This document shows positions 1 through 5,000 of a DNA stretch of 5,000 nt, piece after piece. Position 1 is the first letter of the stretch; every line of letters starts with the position of its first letter. This stretch comes from Alphaproteobacteria bacterium UBA3002 (GTDB taxonomy: Bacteria; Pseudomonadota; Alphaproteobacteria; Rickettsiales; UBA3002). The stretch covers positions 3,900 through 8,899 of the forward strand of contig DDZS01000064.1 in assembly GCA_002346425.1 (NCBI GenBank). Direction: 5' to 3'. Position numbers and translations under genes: made by a program. The notes under the pieces were generated by a model that made no database searches, was not told the DNA's origin, and saw nothing but the letters and a program-made list of their open reading frames with translations.

Positions 1-291
1 TGTTTCGTATTCTTGTGCACGACGGCTCCACATACCGCGAGAGGTACGGGCACGTTGTTTCAGGGTCGCCACAGCTTTCTTGACATCACCTTCGCCACAA
101 ACGGAACGCAGGCCAGCCGCTTCCGCACGGTGTGTCGGTACGCGCAAGACCATTTTATCACGCTCAAATTCGATCACGAACATTTCAAGTTTGTGTTCGC
201 CAATCTCTTCGGTCTCTTTCGCGGTAATTTTGCCAACACCATGGGTCGGATAGACAACGTATTCGTTCACTTTAAACTGTGCTTTTGACAT
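1..291 (-). CDS. carD: CarD/CdnL-family transcriptional regulator, N-terminal 97 residues (runs off left edge)
   Basis: CarD/CdnL proteins bind the RNA polymerase beta subunit and stabilise open promoter complexes, particularly at rRNA and other housekeeping promoters. The protein starts MSKAQFKVNEYVVYPTHGVG. Residues 5-60 fit the Tudor-like RNA polymerase interaction domain, with the family's YPxHGVG turn at 14-20. Residues 70-97 begin the helical DNA-binding domain. They include the basic stretch ending RGMWSRRAQEYE, where Trp88 should be the minor-groove wedge residue of the family. The ATG at 291 is preceded by AGAAGGA with six bases between AGGA and the start, so the start is firm. The frame is open to base 1 and the C-terminus lies outside the window. 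It diverges from the gene at 607 across a 315-base gap. The family assignment is strong. The carD versus cdnL name is a matter of convention. Confidence 0.93.
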   Translation of the reverse strand, partial: MSKAQFKVNEYVVYPTHGVGKITAKETEEIGEHKLEMFVIEFERDKMVLRVPTHRAEAAGLRSVCGEGDVKKAVATLKQRARTSRGMWSRRAQEYET

Positions 292-439
292 AGTGATTCC
301 TTCTGTTATTCTTTTCTCATGCATGCGGGCATCATAGCTTGCGTCGCATGGGGTTAACTGTTACATGCCTTATGGCTTGTTCTTATTCGTTCCCACTCCT
401 GCCCAGCTATGACACATCTGCTGGCGGAATGAAGGTTTG

Positions 440-448
440 GTTATACCA
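440..448 (-). promoter_or_regulatory. Possible extended -10 promoter for carD
   Basis: Read on the minus strand, these bases give TGG followed by TATAAC, an extended -10 (TGn) with five of six matches to TATAAT. The position 17 bases upstream is only a T run, so there is no good -35. Transcription would start near 432 and leave a leader of about 140 bases before the carD ATG at 291. A second candidate, TATGAT at 336-331 on the minus strand, would give a leader of about 32 bases but also lacks a clear -35. Either or both may serve carD. Confidence 0.35.
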
Positions 449-566
449 TAAAAATTGCATCAAAAAAACTGTAAAAACGCTTCCGAACCACAAAAAAGTA
501 AATTTTTCGTTAACGCGCCTAAATTTCTGATATTTTTTATCACTGTCATAAATCTGTAACATTTCC

Positions 567-582
567 CTAATGGTTTCTTAAC
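567..582 (+). promoter_or_regulatory. CtrA-like binding site
   Basis: The bases read CTAA, seven spacer bases, then TTAAC. This differs by one base from TTAA-N7-TTAAC, the consensus of the alphaproteobacterial cell-cycle response regulator CtrA. The box ends ten bases before the -10 hexamer at 592 and so covers the missing -35 region, which is the usual place for CtrA to activate a promoter. The match and position are seen in the sequence. Regulation by CtrA is inference, since such short motifs occur by chance in AT-rich DNA. Confidence 0.4.
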
Positions 583-588
583 CTTTTA

Positions 589-597
589 TGCTATATT
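589..597 (+). promoter_or_regulatory. Extended -10 promoter directly before the start codon at 607
   Basis: TGC followed by TATATT forms an extended -10 element (five of six matches to TATAAT). An overlapping hexamer, TATTAT at 594-599, is an equally good -10. Transcription would begin at about 604-607, at or within three bases of the ATG at 607, so the message would be leaderless or nearly so. No -35 hexamer is evident at 16-18 bases, which fits an extended -10 or activator-dependent promoter. Confidence 0.5.
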
Positions 598-606
598 ATA
601 GACATT

Positions 607-1113
607 ATGGGTATTGCATCAGTTACACCGCAATCTTTAATACCGAACTATAATGTGCTTGGCGCTATTGGTGCGTTTCGTACATTAGACGGTACCAGCG
701 AAATCGAGCAGGCTGAAACTGAGCGCCTTGAAGCTGAAGCCAAGGAGCATGAGCAAGATCAGGCGAAAGAACCCGGCGCTGGAATCCATATACAGATGGA
801 TGGTCAAGAGCAAGAAGCGGAATTGCAACAAGGTTTATCTCAAGAAGAAGCAGAATTACGCTTTGATATGCATAATATCACCAAAGTCGGCGCCACGACT
901 GGAGAGCAGGTTAGTGGCGATGTGGCAGTTGTTGTTGCCGATATGCAGCCCGACCAAATGCGCGCGGCTGTGGAAGCATGTAGTGGCATGGTTTCCCAAC
1001 TCGGCGCAGACTCTATCTTAGATAGCCTTCGCTCAGCTGTAGCCGATGTGGCGGTACAGCCGCAGAATGTCGCGATGCAGCAAGAGCAAAGCTTGGAACC
1101 TGTACGCGCTTAA
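607..1113 (+). CDS. Acidic Glu/Gln-rich protein of unknown function
   Basis: I do not recognise this 168-residue protein. Residues 1-30 are neutral to hydrophobic but do not form a signal peptide. Residues 31-88 are rich in Glu and Gln (about 18 acidic against 4 basic residues) and likely form one or two charged helices, perhaps coiled coil (around 31-55 and 67-86), split by a Pro-Gly segment at 56-59. Residues 100-112 contain a short Val/Ala-rich strand-like stretch, and 114-148 look like an amphipathic helical pair with the only Cys at 125. The tail is Gln-rich. No membrane segment is seen, so it is probably cytoplasmic. No Shine-Dalgarno precedes the ATG, but a -10 element ends about nine bases before it, which suggests leaderless translation. 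The Nudix gene follows after 14 bases, so the two are likely co-transcribed. A 97-codon frame inside it (728-1021) is taken as a shadow. Confidence 0.72.
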   Translation: MGIASVTPQSLIPNYNVLGAIGAFRTLDGTSEIEQAETERLEAEAKEHEQDQAKEPGAGIHIQMDGQEQEAELQQGLSQEEAELRFDMHNITKVGATTGEQVSGDVAVVVADMQPDQMRAAVEACSGMVSQLGADSILDSLRSAVADVAVQPQNVAMQQEQSLEPVRA

Positions 1114-1127
1114 GCTAAGCTCGGCGC

Positions 1128-1697
1128 ATGCCTTCATACAAACATCACACCAATAAGGTCGCCATCGTGCCATGGGCTATGGTAAATGATGAGCCTTATT
1201 TCCTGTTGCAACTCCCTGCCCCAAAACGCAACGCGCAGGATGAGATGCTGTGGGGCATTGCCCGCGGTACGGTGGCGGATAATTCAGGACAGGATATTCG
1301 CGATGTCACCCATTTGGAACATATGCCCGAATCCGATATTGAAGATCATCGATTAACCGCCCGCCGTGAGGCATCGGAAGAATTGGGGCTTTCATCTTCG
1401 CTTCTCACATCTGACGCGCTGCAGGATTCTGGCTTACAAGAATATACTAATGCGGATGGCCTAACCTATCCCCTTCACATTTTTACCATTGAAGTACCTT
1501 TTAAACCGGCGCGGCAATATGCGGAGCAAGCAAAACCGGAAGACACCCAAGCGCTGCAATGGGCTTCTTTACAACAAATAGGTGAGCTGGTTGCAGAGAA
1601 TCAGATGAAAGCAGGCTATCTGCCCATTGCCGAGTCGGTGCATCAGCAGCTTACGGCGACACCTCAGAGACAGCAGTCGGCGCTTCAATCAAGGTAA
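1128..1697 (+). CDS. Nudix hydrolase, substrate unknown
   Basis: Nudix enzymes hydrolyse nucleoside diphosphates linked to another group (dNTPs, ADP-ribose, NADH, dinucleoside polyphosphates, capped RNA), using metal held by the Nudix-box glutamates. In this 189-residue protein, residues 9-30 are the first strands of the fold and LWGIARG (41-47) resembles the stretch that leads into the box. The catalytic helix is intact: Glu72, seven residues, then REASEELGL at 80-88, matching EX7REUXEEXGU. The Gly expected six residues before Glu72 is Met66. About 20 extra residues (48-70) lie between Gly47 and the helix, so the loop is expanded. The ATG is the first start after an in-frame TAA at 1116 and lies 14 bases after the upstream stop. 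No clear Shine-Dalgarno is present, so expression may depend on the upstream gene. The last 15 codons overlap the end of rnd on the other strand. The superfamily is secure, but the substrate cannot be told. Confidence 0.9.
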   Translation: MPSYKHHTNKVAIVPWAMVNDEPYFLLQLPAPKRNAQDEMLWGIARGTVADNSGQDIRDVTHLEHMPESDIEDHRLTARREASEELGLSSSLLTSDALQDSGLQEYTNADGLTYPLHIFTIEVPFKPARQYAEQAKPEDTQALQWASLQQIGELVAENQMKAGYLPIAESVHQQLTATPQRQQSALQSR

Positions 1698-2829
1698 GGC
1701 CATTGCCTTTTTCGTTTACCGATAAATAGGCTTTACCATGAATAAAGTCTCGCGCGATATGTCCGAACAATTCGTAGCGCCAGCCATGGGCCAGTGGCAC
1801 ATCTTCTTCGCCAGCGATAAATGCGATCATCTCTTTTTTATTGGCCACTAATTTTGCAGCGACCCCCGCTTCATCGCACACCTGCTTTAGCAACAAGCGA
1901 AACACATCCAACAAGCCTTCTTGCGATGGGCTAAGTTCCGGGCCTTTTTTCTCGTCTTCCGGGAAATCGGCAGTTTTAATTAACCGTGCTTTGGCCAGTT
2001 CTTCCAAAATCGCCAAACGGCTGTTTTCGGATAAATGCTGTGCACCGCGCACTTGCACTAATTCTTCCATGCTGGAGGGATTCATTGCCGCCAGTTGCAG
2101 TAGCATTTCGTCTTTCATCAGCCAGGTACGGGGAATGTTTTTACGCTGCGCCTTCCGCTCTCGCCACGCAGCCAATGCGCGGCATGCATTCAGATAAGCA
2201 GGTTTACGCTTTTTGTATTTTAAGCGACGCCACGCCTCATCCGGCTCGATCAGGAACAAATCCGGATTCTCTAATGAGGCCATTTCCTCTTCGATCCAAG
2301 TCTTGCGATTTTGGATGCCGATTTGAGCACTGAGTTTCTCGTAAATATGGCGGAGATAGGTGACATCACCAATCGCATAATCCACCTGTCGCGTAGTGAG
2401 CGGGCGTTTCGCCCAATCGGTATAGCGCGATGCTTTGTCGAGCTGTTCGTTCAAAATGCGATTTACCAAAGCCTCATAGCCAACTTGTTCACCATAACCG
2501 CACACCATTGCCGCAATTTGCGTGTCGTAGATCGGGTGCGGCATGGCATTCATCAAGTGATAAAAAATTTCCAGGTCTTGCTTAGCCGCGTGAAATACTT
2601 TCAACACATCGGGATTTTTCATCAGGTCGTACAAGGGCGACAAATCAATCCCCTCGGCCAACGGATCGATGGCGACTGCCTCATGCTCACCGGCGACCTG
2701 CACCAGACACAATCGTGGATAATAGGTTTTCTCGCGAATAAACTCGGTATCGACCGTTACGAAGGCCTCGTGTGCTAAACGTTCACACAGGGCCGCTAAT
2801 TCGGCGGTCGTTTCAATCATCTGATGCAT
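1651..2829 (-). CDS. rnd: Ribonuclease D
   Basis: RNase D is a 3'-to-5' exoribonuclease that trims tRNA precursors and other small RNAs in the cytoplasm. Starting at the ATG at 2829, the protein has 392 residues (E. coli about 375). The DEDDy catalytic set is complete: Asp27 and Glu29 in DTEF, Asp85 in HAAKQDLE, and Tyr151 with Asp155 in DYAIGDVTYL. These positions are almost the same as in E. coli. Flanking blocks TYYPRLCLVQ, IYDTQIAA and TDWAKRPLT are typical. An HRDC domain follows at about 208-290 (AWRERKAQRKNIPR), then a second helical region at about 310-390. Longer starts exist at ATG 2862 and TTG 2886. I prefer 2829 because MHQMIETTAEL aligns with the E. coli N-terminus and GAAGAG lies 13 bases upstream, but 2862 remains possible. 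It converges on the Nudix gene with a 47-bp overlap and diverges from the gene at 2968. Confidence 0.95.
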   Translation of the reverse strand: MHQMIETTAELAALCERLAHEAFVTVDTEFIREKTYYPRLCLVQVAGEHEAVAIDPLAEGIDLSPLYDLMKNPDVLKVFHAAKQDLEIFYHLMNAMPHPIYDTQIAAMVCGYGEQVGYEALVNRILNEQLDKASRYTDWAKRPLTTRQVDYAIGDVTYLRHIYEKLSAQIGIQNRKTWIEEEMASLENPDLFLIEPDEAWRRLKYKKRKPAYLNACRALAAWRERKAQRKNIPRTWLMKDEMLLQLAAMNPSSMEELVQVRGAQHLSENSRLAILEELAKARLIKTADFPEDEKKGPELSPSQEGLLDVFRLLLKQVCDEAGVAAKLVANKKEMIAFIAGEEDVPLAHGWRYELFGHIARDFIHGKAYLSVNEKGNGLTLIEAPTAVSEVSP

Positions 2830-2956
2830 TGCTATGTCGGTGCTCTTCTTTTCTTTTGTCATAGCCGATTGGCGTAACAGATACAATCCGCAAGCCGTGA
2901 AATGTCATCAAACTATCATACTTTACCCCAATTCAGCCGATATAGTGCGATAAAAC

Positions 2957-2960
2957 AGGA
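2957..2960 (+). promoter_or_regulatory. Shine-Dalgarno deciding the start at 2968
   Basis: AGGA is followed by seven bases and then ATG at 2968, the same sequence and spacing as at aspS (AGGA at 3747-3750, ATG at 3758) and within one base of carD. The longer in-frame ATG at 2902 has no comparable site. A -10-like TATAGT at 2941-2946 would start RNA near 2953, just ahead of this site, although no good -35 accompanies it. Confidence 0.55.
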
Positions 2961-2967
2961 TAATGCC

Positions 2968-3603
2968 ATGATGTATCGCGATCATATTGAGAAAAAGATA
3001 ACCCCATCATTTCCACCTACCGAAGAGACGGTTAATGCCGCATTCCACACATGCCAGCGTTCGCTTTTGTTAGGAAAAGAGCGTGTTGCCCGCTCTACCG
3101 ATTTGCAGCGTGGCCTGCAATACGTGTCTGATATGATGGAGACGGTACAACAATTATCGGTCTTACCGAAGTCGGACAGTTTGATGATGGATGCGGTAGC
3201 CAGCGCCATCTTACCATCTGCGGTACAGCTCTTACGTCAACATGGCGTGGCACAATATGGGCGAGATCAGATTTATTATATTGAAGAGCCATCGCGGGAT
3301 GCTTTTCGCCAAAAAACGACTCCCCTCAAATTAACCGATGTGCAGGAAGCCATTTATCATGCGCAATCGCGCTGCGCCAAACTTTCCGCCACGGGTTACG
3401 TAGCCAATGATATTTTACATATTAGCGCCTTGGTGAATCAGGCACGGAATGAAATGCTGGTCGATACGACAAGCAAAGCCAGTAGCATCGTGAAACTTAC
3501 GGATGTGGCAGCGATCGCCTATACGATGCTAGAGCGTGAGCGCGGCCCTTCCGTCGCTGAAAAAGCGCTAGGTGGCCTGCAATCGGTCTCTCACATTAGA
3601 TAA
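2968..3603 (+). CDS. Helical protein of unknown function between rnd and aspS
   Basis: I do not recognise this 211-residue protein. No signal peptide or membrane segment is seen, and most of it should be alpha-helical. A Thr/Pro-containing N-terminus is followed by helices at about 19-34, 43-66 and 70-92, a short Tyr-rich stretch QIYYIEE at 101-107, and helices at about 122-165 and 177-201. A short motif occurs twice: LKLTDVQEAIY at 120-130 and VKLTDVAAIAY at 175-185. The two DNA copies differ at many third positions. The start at 2968 is chosen for its AGGA site seven bases upstream. An in-frame ATG at 2902 would add 22 residues but lacks such a site. It diverges from rnd, and its last 8 bases overlap the end of the convergent small lipoprotein gene. 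The long open frame and neighbour-like codon use make it a credible gene. I infer no function. Confidence 0.8.
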   Translation: MMYRDHIEKKITPSFPPTEETVNAAFHTCQRSLLLGKERVARSTDLQRGLQYVSDMMETVQQLSVLPKSDSLMMDAVASAILPSAVQLLRQHGVAQYGRDQIYYIEEPSRDAFRQKTTPLKLTDVQEAIYHAQSRCAKLSATGYVANDILHISALVNQARNEMLVDTTSKASSIVKLTDVAAIAYTMLERERGPSVAEKALGGLQSVSHIR

Positions 3604-3700
3604 ACGGTACGATCGGCACGTCGCAGGCGCTAAGTGCGCCCAGGCTAAGCACCAGTCCGATCTTGAGGACAAGCTGCAATCTTTGTTGGCATTTTTGCAT
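3596..3700 (-). CDS. Candidate tiny lipoprotein (34 residues)
   Basis: This short frame starts at the ATG at 3700 and reads MQKCQQRLQLVLKIG, then LVLSLGALSAC, then DVPIVPFI. It has every part of a type II signal peptide: a basic N-region (Lys3, Arg7, Lys13), a hydrophobic core at 14-23 and a lipobox LSAC with Cys26 as the lipidated residue. Cleavage would leave only nine residues. Asp27 directly follows the Cys; in E. coli, Asp at this position holds a lipoprotein in the inner membrane. Upstream is TATACT six bases before the ATG, suggesting a nearly leaderless message. The only ribosome-site candidate, AGG, is just three bases from the ATG. It fills most of the gap between the gene at 2968 and aspS, which leaves little other explanation for that DNA. 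The GC-rich 3' half shows no other structure. It could still be a chance frame, since it is very short. I do not recognise the family. Confidence 0.55.
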   Translation of the reverse strand: MQKCQQRLQLVLKIGLVLSLGALSACDVPIVPFI

Positions 3701-3714
3701 TCGCCTAGTATACA
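3686..3714 (+). promoter_or_regulatory. sigma70-type promoter of aspS
   Basis: TTGGCA at 3686-3691 (five of six matches to TTGACA) is followed by exactly 17 bases and TATACA at 3709-3714 (five of six if the last base is discounted, with TATA intact). Transcription would start near 3721 and give a leader of about 37 bases that carries AAAGGA before the aspS ATG. This is the best promoter match in the window. Its -35 lies inside the start of the candidate lipoprotein gene on the other strand. Confidence 0.6.
3707..3712 (-). promoter_or_regulatory. Possible -10 element for the small lipoprotein gene
   Basis: On the minus strand these bases read TATACT (five of six matches to TATAAT), with only six bases to the ATG at 3700. 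It overlaps the aspS -10 by four bases, so polymerase could hardly occupy both promoters at once. The -35 position 17 bases upstream reads TTAGGT, a poor match, so this promoter is weaker or needs an activator. Confidence 0.35.
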
Positions 3715-3757
3715 CCAACCCAGCAGAAAACCTAATTAAAACAGAAAGGATGTGGGC

Positions 3758-5000
3758 ATGCACCCGTATCGGACCCATACGTGTAACGCGCTGAACAAAG
3801 AACAGATTGGCGAGAAAGTGAAACTTTCCGGCTGGGTACACCGCACGCGCGATCATGGGCAACTGGTATTCGTAGACCTGCGCGACCATTATGGCGTCAC
3901 GCAATGCGTCGCCGAATCAGACCACACACTGTTTGAAACATTGACCCACTTACGCAACGAAAGCGTAGTGACGATCATCGGCGAAGTCGTCGCGCGCGAT
4001 CCCTCTACGGTGAACAGTGATCTGGCGACCGGCGACATCGAAATCCGTATCGAAGAATTTGCGATGGAATCGCCTGCTGATACGTTGCCAATGCTGGTGA
4101 ATAATGACGAAGCGGATTTCCCGGAAGCCACACGCCTAAAATACCGTTTTCTCGATTTACGTCGCGAGAAACTGCATAAGAATATCATTCTGCGCAGCCA
4201 GATTATCTCGAATTTACGCCACAAAATGATCGATGGCGGTTTTTTAGAAATTCAAACCCCGATTCTTACCGCTTCTTCACCCGAAGGCGCGCGCGATTAT
4301 CTAGTGCCGAGCCGGGTGCATCCCGGCAAATTCTATGCGCTGCCGCAAGCGCCGCAAATGTTTAAACAGTTGCTGATGACCTCAGGCTTCGATAAGTATT
4401 TCCAGATCGCCCCCTGCTTCCGCGACGAAGATGCGCGCGCCGACCGCTCGCCGGGTGAATTTTACCAACTCGATTTAGAGATGGCCTTTGTCACTCAAGA
4501 TGACGTCTTTGCAGCAATTGAACCCGTATTGGCTGACACATTCGAGAAATTCTCCGACAAAAATATCGTAAAACGCCCCTTCCCGCATATTGCCTATGCG
4601 GATGCAATGTTGAAATACGGTTCGGATAAGCCCGATTTGCGCAATCCGATTGAGATCATCGACGCGGGCGAGGTCTGGGAAGGCTCCGGCTTCGGCATCT
4701 TCAACAAAGTGCTTGAAGGCGGCGGTATTATTCGCGGTATCCCGGCACCGAAAACCTCAGACAAGCCGCGTAGTTTCTTCGATAAAATGATCGGCTATGC
4801 ACAGGAAAACGGCGCGAAGGGCTTGGCCTACATCATTTTCGATGAGAATGGCGAAGGCAAAGGGCCGATTGCCAAATTCCTCAGCGAAGAAAAAATCGGC
4901 CTGCTCAAAAGCAAAGCGGGCCTGCAAAATGGCGATGCGATCTTCTTCGCCTCCGGCAGCGAAGCCGAAGCGGCGAACATCGCCGGCATCGTGCGGGGCG
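3758..5000 (+). CDS. aspS: Aspartyl-tRNA synthetase, N-terminal 414 residues (runs off right edge)
   Basis: This class IIb synthetase charges tRNA with aspartate. The start is firm: AGGA ends seven bases before the ATG. Residues 1-105 are the OB-fold anticodon-binding domain (LSGWVHRTRDHG at 23-34, FVDLRD at 38-43). The hinge reads RLKYRFLDLRRE at 126-137. Motif 1 is around 149-168 (GFLEIQTPIL), followed by SPEGARDYLVPSR at 174-186 and the amino-acid and ATP site region YALPQAPQMFKQLLM at 193-207. Motif 2 is FRDEDARADRSPGEFYQLD at 221-239, the form with the extra Gly that I know from alphaproteobacteria rather than the E. coli RQPEF form. YGSDKPDLRNP and the insertion domain follow. Motif 3 and the C-terminus are outside the window (about 590-600 residues expected). 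His33 stands where E. coli has Leu, and Ser83 where it has Lys, which suggests a non-discriminating enzyme that also charges tRNA-Asn. Confidence 0.96.
   Translation, partial: MHPYRTHTCNALNKEQIGEKVKLSGWVHRTRDHGQLVFVDLRDHYGVTQCVAESDHTLFETLTHLRNESVVTIIGEVVARDPSTVNSDLATGDIEIRIEEFAMESPADTLPMLVNNDEADFPEATRLKYRFLDLRREKLHKNIILRSQIISNLRHKMIDGGFLEIQTPILTASSPEGARDYLVPSRVHPGKFYALPQAPQMFKQLLMTSGFDKYFQIAPCFRDEDARADRSPGEFYQLDLEMAFVTQDDVFAAIEPVLADTFEKFSDKNIVKRPFPHIAYADAMLKYGSDKPDLRNPIEIIDAGEVWEGSGFGIFNKVLEGGGIIRGIPAPKTSDKPRSFFDKMIGYAQENGAKGLAYIIFDENGEGKGPIAKFLSEEKIGLLKSKAGLQNGDAIFFASGSEAEAANIAGIVRG

Larger units (their letters stand above)
292..606. other. AT-rich divergent intergenic region
   Basis: This gap separates the starts of carD (minus) and the acidic-protein gene (plus). 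The half next to carD has mixed composition. From about 430 to 606 it is strongly AT-rich with A and T runs, as expected of a promoter region. It holds the carD Shine-Dalgarno (297-304 on the minus strand), minus-strand -10 candidates at 440-445 and 331-336, a CtrA-like box at 567-582 and a plus-strand extended -10 at 589-597. A 63-codon TTG-initiated frame (339-530, plus) crosses it, but has no ribosome binding site and is not called. I see no convincing terminator, RNA gene or riboswitch here. Confidence 0.7.

Noticed and set aside
13..288. Plus-strand frame of 91 codons
   Set aside because: It is antisense to carD, whose protein is clearly conserved.
322..350. CATGCG...CGCATG inverted repeat in the carD leader
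   Set aside because: The arms are six bases with a 17-base loop, too weak for a terminator or a supported operator.
508..520. CGTTAACG palindrome in the AT-rich gap
   Set aside because: It is a single eight-base palindrome with no second copy at a useful spacing, so chance is sufficient.
339..530. 63-codon plus-strand frame in the carD gap, with an LMAC lipobox-like stretch near its start
   Set aside because: It starts with TTG, has no ribosome site, the hydrophobic part before the Cys is too short for a signal peptide, and the tail only reflects AT-rich intergenic DNA.
728..1021. 97-codon frame inside the acidic-protein gene
   Set aside because: It has no ribosome site or promoter, and its Lys-rich product is what a shifted reading of Glu/Gln codons gives.
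1841..2778. Three plus-strand frames across rnd
   Set aside because: They lie antisense to a complete RNase D gene and their products look like low-constraint Ser/Arg-rich shadows.
2830..2901. rnd promoter candidate on the minus strand (ATGACA, 17 bases, TGTATC)
   Set aside because: The -10 matches only three of six positions, so it is not strong enough to list.
2982..3292. Two minus-strand frames inside the unknown gene at 2968
   Set aside because: They overlap each other and the better-supported plus-strand gene, and have no start signals.
3701..3904. Extension of the small lipoprotein frame upstream to 3904
   Set aside because: This part is antisense to the aspS start and promoter. The signal peptide begins properly at the ATG at 3700.
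3889..4224. 111-codon minus-strand frame
   Set aside because: It is antisense to the aspS coding region, with a Ser/Arg-rich shadow-like product.

Overview
The window looks like chromosomal housekeeping DNA from an alphaproteobacterium of moderate GC content. The AspRS N-terminus and motif 2, and the CarD helix around Trp88, have the form I associate with alphaproteobacteria. A near-consensus CtrA-type box agrees with this but proves little. I see no phage genes, transposases, tRNA or rRNA genes, CRISPR arrays or long repeats.

Layout. At the left edge, on the minus strand, is the first 97 codons of a CarD/CdnL-type RNA polymerase regulator. A 315-base AT-rich divergent gap (292-606) follows. 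It holds a possible carD promoter on the minus strand. On the plus strand it has a CtrA-like box and an extended -10 element that sits almost on the next start codon. That promoter would serve two tightly spaced plus-strand genes: an acidic, Glu/Gln-rich protein of unknown function (607-1113) and a Nudix hydrolase (1128-1697). The Nudix gene runs tail to tail into rnd (ribonuclease D, minus strand) with a 47-bp overlap. Diverging from rnd is a helical protein of unknown function (best start 2968, stop 3603). Facing it, with an 8-bp overlap, is a 34-codon minus-strand ORF with a lipoprotein signal (3596-3700). The right end is aspS (aspartyl-tRNA synthetase, 414 codons visible). A good sigma70-type promoter for aspS shares its -10 region with a possible minus-strand -10 for the small lipoprotein.

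The recognised genes concern transcription initiation (CarD), RNA 3' processing (RNase D), nucleotide or cap-like hydrolysis (Nudix) and translation (AspRS). I see no sign of a new defence or metabolic system. The points most worth a second look are the tiny lipoprotein gene hidden between aspS and its convergent neighbour, the shared divergent promoter there, and the probably leaderless acidic gene behind a CtrA-like site.
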